DNA of 64,000 nucleotides, from the NCBI RefSeq assembly GCF_000003195.3, contig NC_012876.2:48913276-48977275 (forward strand). Reading direction: 5' to 3'. This document shows positions 56,086 to 64,000 of the stretch, one piece after another. The stretch is from Sorghum bicolor. Lineage: Eukaryota; Streptophyta; Magnoliopsida; Poales; Poaceae. Made by a program: the position numbers and the translations under genes. Under the pieces are notes generated by a model. That model had not been told where the DNA came from. It worked only from the letters and a program-made list of their open reading frames with translations, and searched no databases. Within the stretch, counting starts at the first letter, position 1. Every line of letters starts with the position of its first letter.

Positions 56086-58572
56086 TGTAATACCCGATTT
56101 TAAGGACAAAATCAGATACGCACCATATGTGAGTTTTAGAAATCAAATCCCACATATAGCTACAAATAAGGGGTAATATCAAAAGACAATGCATAAATTA
56201 TATAACGTACATAATAAATCAGAGATAACCTTAGGCAGCAAACAACAGAAAATAACTCCAACTTTGGGTATTAATTCCACTCTACAGGATCCAACTGACT
56301 GGTTGATCACAAGCCTAACACTCCTCCTGATGTATAGGGGAAATAGCAAGAGTGAGTCCATGTCGAACTCCACAAGTATAGCAACTAGATTGTATAGCTC
56401 CCACAATCTTATGATCAATGTGACATAAATAATGTAAAGCATTAAATAATAAATAATGAGCATATTTAACACACAGGAATCATCATCGTCGCAGCAAGAA
56501 TCCCCAAGGCCGCTCCTGACTGTGAGCTCGGCTAGTATACTAGTTTTTAACCTTCTGCAGAGGTTGCACATCTTTACCCATGAGTCATGATTTACCCTTT
56601 CGCCCGAGGTAGCTAATCTCTTAACCCCCTTCCTAGGGAGGTCGGCAGGGATCACTATGAAGTCTTTCAAAGGTTTATCTAACAAGTTAGGGCCGCTTGG
56701 TTTCATTAGTCAGTCCATGTGATTCACCCGCAGGAATCCACGGTCTGCTATTCCCCAATTGCGCCACAACGGGTAACCGCTAACGAGCTAGAAAAGTTAC
56801 TCATTCTTAACTAAAGCCAAAGCCATTATAGCTCTCATGGTTGCACTGTTGTCCCGGTTATCACTTACAGATAAATCATCAAGTGGCTAAAAAGTCATTT
56901 TTATCATTTATTACTTAACACTAATCTAGTCACACGATCATGGTCACATAAATAAAATCCAAATGCTATACTTGCCTTGATCAAAGCTCTCCTGAGCCTG
57001 CTGATCTTGCTAGTTGTCCAAGGCTCTGATCTTGATCACTGAAGCACTCTTGATCACCACAAATTGCGCACCGTCTAAACTCAGATCATCAATCACACAA
57101 ACAATCGAAGAAAAACATACACGGAGCAAACGAAGCTACAATTAGAACAGTACACCAATCATATAAAAACAGTATGAAAAGTTTATAAAATGACTCTACG
57201 CATCGCTACGATTTCATAGACGTAAAGATCACGAAAATCGGAGTTGAAACGGAGAAGATATGAATTTTCTAAGATTTCCTATAGATAAATAATTAATTAA
57301 ATAGGATCACGAAATTAGAAAGTTTCAAACTGAGTAAATAATTTTACTAGCATGTAGTGCTCGTGATTACGAACCTAACGCAATTTGAATGGACAAAAAC
57401 GGAGTTAAAATGAGCATGTTATAAGCAAATTAAAACCAGTGGCAGAACTGTAAATAGTGAAAACGTATTTACAGCTGAACCGAGAGACAATACGCTTTCA
57501 ATACCTAGAAAGCATAAACCTCGACAGCGCTTTGGACTGCGGGTTCTAAAAGAGATAAGCACAGGGGCTCTTCAACAAAATAGCCGGCCGAAGGGGTATC
57601 GGCTGCTGTGATCCGTTGGATTAGGATTTGATGGCCCGGATTAGATGCAAGAGAGAGGGAAGGGAGTTTGGCCGCCGGCGGTGAGGTCGGCACGGCGGCG
57701 CCATTGACGGTGGTCCAAAAGCTCACCGGAATTGCTAGAAACGGCGATGGTGACGCCCAAAAAACAAAATAAAAACGTGGGGAGGTGGAGACGCTTACTA
57801 CGAGCTCTCCGGTGCCCATAACGCGACCCGAGAGGGCTGGGAAGGAAGCGGCCACGCGTGGAAAGCTTCGGCGAGATCCGCTCCTCGACGTCGGTGGCGG
57901 CTAGGGCTTCTCGGGCGCTTTAGATAAAAAAAACGCGTGCGGGGCGGGGCTAGGGGCCTAAATAGTGCTCGGTTGCACGTGTGGGCAAGAAGATCCCGTC
58001 GATTTCGGAATCAAATCGTGTCCGGTGCGGTGAAGAGCCCGGCTTGGCCACGTTGGGAAGAAGGAGACGGGAGCTGACGTGTGGGCCCCGGCCGTCAGCG
58101 GTAGGGAAGAGAGGGCCCGTCGGTCAGTCAAACGAAAAGAGAGAGGGGGGAGGCGCGCCCGTCTGCGGTTTGAGCGGGCCGGTGGCTGGGCCGCGGGGAA
58201 GGGAAGTAGGCTGCGCGCGTTCTAGGCCCGGGCGGAAGTAGAGAAACGAGGCCAGGGAAAAAAAAAGTAGTGGGCCGGGGAAAGAGAGGAGCTGGGCTGG
58301 CTGGGGTATTTCCCTTTTTTTCTTTTGTATTTTATTTTCCAAAGCATTATCAAATCCATTTTAAAATCACTTTGAAATACTTTTGAACTTTAGTCAAATC
58401 ACTCAGCGCAATAAAATTAATTCTCCTGCATGAATGCACAAACAAGTTGCTAAGCTCTATGATAAATTTATTTTAATGAAAAATATTATTTTCCTATATT
58501 TCATGAGCACAAAAAAACAAATTAACTTAATTTCTCCTATTTTTAAATACTTGCAAACTTTAGGGTGTTACA
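56086..58572 (-). repeat. Element D 5' LTR
   Basis: 2487 bp, the same length as the 3' LTR, with about 2.2 percent substitutions by eye, mostly transitions. The TCATT duplication follows. Confidence 0.92.
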
Positions 58573-61500
58573 TCATTTGACCAAGTTTGACCAAAACCCG
58601 TCTTGGATTTTAAACACATGTGCCTAGGATTGGCTAAAATTTATCCAAATGGAAAAATGGACAATGTATCAAATGTAGATCTTGATGATCTTTAACAACT
58701 TTATGTTCAAAATTGTTTCATTGGAAGTCATCAAATGGGTCATGTGACCATATTTGAAGTACTCAATTTTAAATTTTGAAACAATTCATAGCCACACACC
58801 GGTTTTTGGAACCCTAGAGGCTCTCGACTTGAAAAGTCATGAAAACCAATATTGTTCCACTCATCATGATCTACATTTAATATACAGACCATTCTTGCAT
58901 TTGACAAAGTGTTATGAAGGTGTAGTTGAAAATCCACAATTCTCACATATAGTTTCATATAGTTTATGTGAAATTCAAGATTTGGTGAGTATTGTTTTCT
59001 TAAACTTTCTCAAATGGAAAAATGGTCTATATAAAGAGTTTGGATCTTGATGTTCTCTAACAACTTGGTATTCAAATGTTTTTCATTTTAAGTAATTTAG
59101 TTTGTCATTTGACTAAGTTTTACCAAAACCCGTCTTGATTTTAAACACATGTGCCTAGGATTGGCTAAAATTTATCCAAATGGAAAAATGGACAATGTAT
59201 TAAATGTAGATCTTGATGACATATAAAAACTTTGTATTCAAAATTGTTTCATTTGAAGTCATCAAATTGGTCATGTGACCAAGTTTGAAGCACCCAATTT
59301 TGAATTTTGAAATAATTCATAGCCACGCACCTGTTTTTGGAACGCTAGAGTGTGTCGACATGAAAAGTCATGAATACAAATATTGTTCCACTCATCAATA
59401 TCTACATTTAATATATAGACCATTTTCGCATTTGACAAAGTGTTGGTGAGGTCTAGTTGTAAATCTGTAATTCTCACTTATAGTTTCATATAGTTTATGT
59501 GAGATTCAAGATTTAGTGAGTATTGTTTACTTAAACTTTCTTAAATTGAGAAATGGTCTATACAAAAAATTTCGATCTTGATGATCTCTAACAACATGGT
59601 ATTCAAATGTTTTTTCATTCTAAGTAATTTAGTTTGTCATTCGACCAAGTTTGACCGAAACTCGTCTTGGATTTTAAACACAGGTGCCTAGGATTTGCTA
59701 AAATTTATCCAAATGGAAAATGGACAATGTATCAAATGTAGATCTTGATGATCTCTAACAACTTTGTATTCGAAATTGTTTCATTTGAAGTCATCAAATG
59801 GGTCATTTGACCAAGTTTGAAGTACTCAATTTAGAATTTTGAAAGAATTCATAGCCACGCACTGGTTTTCGGAACCCTAGAGGGTCTCGACTGAAAAAGT
59901 CATGAATACCAATATTGCTCCACTCATCAAGATCTACATTTAATATATAGACCATTTTTGCATTTGACAAAGTGTTGGGAAGGTGTAGTTGAAAATCTAC
60001 ATGTCTCACATATAGTTTCATATAGTTTATGTGAGATTCAGAATTTGGTGAGTATTGTTTTCTTAAACTTTGTCAAATGGAAAAATGGTCTATATAAAAA
60101 TTTTGGATCTTGATGATCTCTAACAACTTGGTATTCAAATGTTTTTCAATTTAAGTGATTTAGTTTGTCATTTGACCAAGTTTGACCAAAACCCGTCTTG
60201 GATTTTAAACACAGGTGCCTAGGATTGACTAAAATTTATCCAAATGGAAAAATGGACAATGTATCAAATGTAGATCTTGATGAGCTCTAACAACTTTGTG
60301 TTCAAAACCGTTTCATTTGAAGTCATCAAATGGGTCATTTGACTAAGTTTGAAGCACTCAATTTTGAATTTTTAAAGAATTCATAGCCACGCACCGGTTA
60401 CCATAACCCTAGATGGCCTGAACTGGAAAAGTCATGAATACCAATATTGTTCCACTCATCAAGATCTACATTTAATATAGAGACCATTTTTGCATTTGAC
60501 AAAGGGTTGGGAAGGTATAGTTTAAAATCGACAATTCTCACATATAGTTTCATATAGTTTATGTGAGATTCAAGATTTGATGAGTATTGTTTTCTTAAAA
60601 TTTCTCAAATGGAAAAATGGTCTATATAAAAAGTGTGGATCTTGATTACCTCTAACCACTTGGTATTCAAATGTTTTTCATTTTAAGTAATTTAGTTTGT
60701 CATTTGACCAAGTTTGACTAAAACCCATCTTGGATTTTGAACACATGTGCCTAGGATTGGCTAAAATTTATCCAAATGGAAAAATGGACAATGTATCAAA
60801 TGTAGATCTTGATGATCTCTAACAACTTTGTGTTCAAAATTGTTTCATTTTAAGTCATCAAATGGGTCATGTGACCATGTTTGAAGCACTCAATTTTGAA
60901 TTTTGAAAGAATTCATAGCCACACACCGGTTTTTGGAACCCTAGAGGGTCTCGACTTGAAAAGTCATGAATACCAATATTGTTCCACTCATCAAGATCTA
61001 CATTTAATATACAGACCATTTCTGCATTTGACAATGTCTTGGGAAGGTGTAGTTGAAAATCCACAGTTCTCACATATAGTTTCATATAGTTTATGTGAGA
61101 TTCAAGATTTGGTGAGTATTGTTTTCTTAAACTTTCTCAAATGGAAAAATGGTCTATATAAAAAGTTTGGATCTTTATGATCTCTAACAACTTGGTATTC
61201 AAATTTTTTTTTCATTTTAAGTGATTTAGTTTGTCATTTGACCAAGTTTGACCAAAACCCGTCTTGGATTTTAAACACATGTGCCTAGGATTGGCTAAAA
61301 TTTATCCAAATGGAAAAATGGACAATGTATCGAATGTAGATCTTGATGATCTCTAACAACTTTGTGTTCAAAATTGTTTCATTTGAAGTCATCAAATGGG
61401 TCATGTGACCATGTTTGAAGCACTCAATTTTGAATTTTGAAACAATTCATAGCCACACACCGGTTTTCCGAACACTAGAGGGTCTCGACTTGAAAAGTCA

Positions 61501-62550
61501 TGAAAACCAATATTGTTCCACTCATCAAGATCTACATTTAATATACTGACCATTCTTGCATTTGACAAAATGTTGGGAAGGTGTAGTTGAAAATCCACAA
61601 TTCTCACATGTAGTTTCATATAGTTTATGTGAGATTCAAGATTTGGTGAGTATTGTTTTCTTAAATTTTCTCAAATGGAAAAATGGTATATACAAAAAGT
61701 TTTGATCTTGATGATCCCTAACAACTTGGTATTCAAATGTTTTTCATTTTAAGTAATTTAGTTTGTCATTTGACCAAGTTTTACCAAAACCCGTCTTGAT
61801 TTTAAACACATGTGCCTAGGATTGGCTAAAATTTATCCAAATGGAAAAATGGACAATGTATTAAATGTAGATCTTGATGACATCAAAAAACTTTATATTC
61901 AAAATTGTTTCATTTGAAGTCATCAAATTGGTCATGTGACCAAGTTTGAAGCACCCAATTTTGAATTTTGAAATAATTCATAGCCACGCACCGGTTTTCG
62001 GAACCCTAGAGGCTCTCGACTTGAAAAGTCATGAAAACCAATATTGTTCCACTCATCAAGATCTACATTTAATATACAGACCATTCTTGCATTTGACAAA
62101 GTGTTGGGAAGGTGTGAGTTGAAAATCCACAATTCTCAAATATAGTTTCATATAGTTAATGTGAAATTCAAGATTTGGTGAGTATCGTCTTTTAAACTTT
62201 CTCAAATGGAAAAATGGTCTATATGAAAAGTTTGGATCTTGATGATCTCTAACAACTTGGTATTCAAATATTTTTCATTTTAAGTAATTTAGTTTGTCAT
62301 TTGACTTAGTTTTACCAAAACCCGTCTTGATTTTAAACACATGTGCCTAGGATTGGCTAAAATTTATCCAAATAGAAAAATGGACAATGTATTAAATGTA
62401 GATCTTGATGACATCTAAAAACTTTGTATTCAAAATTGTTTCATTTGATGTCATCAAATTGGTCATGTGACCAAGTTTGAAGCACCCAATTTTGAATTTC
62501 GAAAGAATTCATAGCCATGCACCGGTTTTCGGAACGCTAGAGTGTGTCAA
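58573..62550 (+). repeat. Satellite array, block 4
   Basis: The landmark recurs at 58753, 59284, 59816, 60348, 60880, 61414, 61945 and 62476 (steps 531-534 bp). With D removed, the step across it is 532 bp. Several units end their second subunit in GAGTGTGTCGAC rather than GAGGGTCTCGAC, marking a subfamily shared with block 3. No 365-bp unit occurs here. No gene is supported. Confidence 0.95.
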
Positions 62551-64000
62551 TGTAATACCCGATTTTAAGGATAAAACCAGATATGCACCATATGTGAGTC
62601 TTAGAAGTCAAATCTCACATATAGCTACAAATAAGGGGTAATATCAAAAGACAATGCATAAATATATGACGTACTTAGTATGAAAGAGATAACTTTGATA
62701 GCAAACAGCGGATAGACAACTCCGAACTTCGGGTATTAACTTCTCTCTACAGGATCCAACTGACTGGTTGATCACAAGCCTAAACTTCTCCTGAGGTTTG
62801 GGGGAAATAGCAAGAGTGAGTCCATATCGAACTCCACAAGTATAGCAACTAGATTGTATAGCTCCCACAATCTCATGATCAATGTGACATAAATAATGTA
62901 AAGCATTAAATAATAAATAATGAGCATATTTAACACACAAAAATCATCACCGTCGATGCAAGAAACCCCAAGGCCGCTCCTGACCATGAGCTCGGCTAGT
63001 ATACTAGTTTTAACACTCTGCAGAGGTTGTACATCTTTACCCATGAGTCATGATTTACCCTTTCGCCCGAGGTGATCAGCCTCTTAACCCACTACCAAGG
63101 AAGGTCGGCAGGGATCACTATGAAGCCTTTCAAAAGTTCGTCTAACATGTTAGGGCCGCAAGGTTTCCTTCGCGAGCAGATATAGATACCCCCTTCCGAA
63201 TGGCACAATGACGCGCAGCCTATACACATAGGGACAGGGGCTCGCACTATACCCGTGTCGGTTCAGCCCCTCTAGCGCCCTTTCGGGTAACCGCTAACAA
63301 GCTAGAAAAGGTCTTCAGACTGAGTTAAAGCCAGAGCCATTATAGCCCTCATGGTTGCACTGTTGTCCCGGTTATCACTTACAGATAAATCATCAAGTGG
63401 CTAAAAAGTCATTTTTATCATTTATTACTTAACATTAATTTAGTCACAGGATCATGATCATAGAATTAAAATCCAAATGCTATACTTGCCTTAATCCAAA
63501 TGCTATACTTGCCTTAATCCAATTGCTCTTGCTGATCTTGCTAGTTGTCCAAGTACTGATTTGGCTTGTTGTAGCACTCTTGATCACCACAGATTATTCA
63601 CCGTCTATTCTCAATCACCAATCATCAACACACACAATCGGGACCAAACATACACGAAGCAAACAAAGCTACAACTAGAACAGTACACCAATCAATAAAA
63701 AGGTTTGAAAATTAATCTACGTATTGCTACGAATACACATACGTGAAAAATACGCTAATCGGAGTTACAATGAAAAATAAACAACTAACGGAGATTTACC
63801 TCAATTTAAGAGTATAAGCTCAGTTTCCATGTGACAGATATTAATTTAGTCAATTTATATCTTAGTTAAAAAGTAGAGTTAAAGCTAAATATATTTTATT
63901 TATAAACATATCTCATATTGTTTAAGTCATTAGACTTTACTCTGCAAAAATAAATAAACACGAGAGAGCACCTAGCCGGATTTAATGTATGCAACGTGTT
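62551..64000 (-). mobile_element. Element H: LTR of another A/D-family element, cut by the window end
   Basis: It starts TGTAATACCCGATTTTAAGG directly in satellite sequence and follows the A/D LTR for most of its length. Differences: a segment at about 63165-63290 is unrelated to the A and D LTRs, and a stretch near 63466-63515 (ATCCAAATGCTATACTTGCC) is duplicated in tandem. From about 63720 it diverges from both. Whether it belongs to a full element and what target duplication it made cannot be seen. Confidence 0.85.

Larger units (their letters stand above)
39204..58572 (-). mobile_element. Element D: non-autonomous sister of A, lacking gag (contains nested element C)
   Basis: The termini are TGTAATACCC and GGGTGTTACA, flanked by TCATT at 39199-39203 and 58573-58577. 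The LTRs are both 2487 bp. Without C it is about 7.3 kb. The interior holds only a polypurine tract, one retropepsin-like frame and a set of internal repeats. The gag and zinc-knuckle region present in A is absent, and the primer site is altered. I counted roughly 55 differences between the LTRs (about 2.2 percent). It is a large retrotransposon derivative that needed proteins in trans. Confidence 0.92.

Overview
The window is plant nuclear heterochromatin, almost certainly from a grass (Poaceae, probably panicoid). The evidence is Tat-, Athila- and Tekay-type Ty3/gypsy elements with tRNA-type primer sites, a TNP2-type CACTA transposon with short plant introns, and a large tandem satellite. 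I see no ordinary host gene, tRNA, rRNA or CRISPR array. The species is an inference; no database was searched.

The ground state is one satellite array (141-2553, 13221-17472, 35974-39203, 58573-62550). Its repeat unit is about 532 bp and is built from three related subunits of about 167, 181 and 184 bp. Removing the insertions restores the satellite register, so this was one continuous array cut by four insertions. A fifth element leaves only an LTR end at 1-140.

Insertion A (2554-13220, minus strand, duplication TTGAC) is a non-autonomous, Tekay-like LTR element with 2.6-2.7 kb LTRs. It keeps gag and protease remnants but no reverse transcriptase. B (6510-9110, plus strand, duplication AAAGT), a deleted Tat-type element, is nested in it. 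Insertion E (17473-35973, duplication TAT) is a CACTA transposon. It has a decayed TNP2 transposase gene (31797-35305) and a second gene with a plant transposase domain and a Ulp1-like cysteine protease (18057-29945). An Athila-type element F (19838-28068, duplication TCTGG) splits the second gene inside its coding sequence. F carries gag and two retropepsin domains but no polymerase. Insertion D (39204-58572, minus strand, duplication TCATT) is a sister of A with even less coding content. C, a very young and nearly intact Tat-type element (41919-53951, minus strand), is nested in D. H (62551 to the window end) begins another member of the A/D family.

How the parts work together: C is the only element with a full RT, RNase H and integrase set. 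B, a Tat relative, is a plausible client of such an element. A, D, F and H must have used enzymes of relatives outside the window. C also carries, head-on to gag-pol, a six-exon plus-strand gene of 931 codons. Its five introns are short, have GT-AG ends and keep the frame. Between that gene and the 3' LTR is a tandem array that repeats the polypurine-tract motif, and B has a diverged version. The CACTA element has subterminal TTAACCGTGGCGG motifs at both ends and a third cluster directly upstream of the internal promoter of its second gene.
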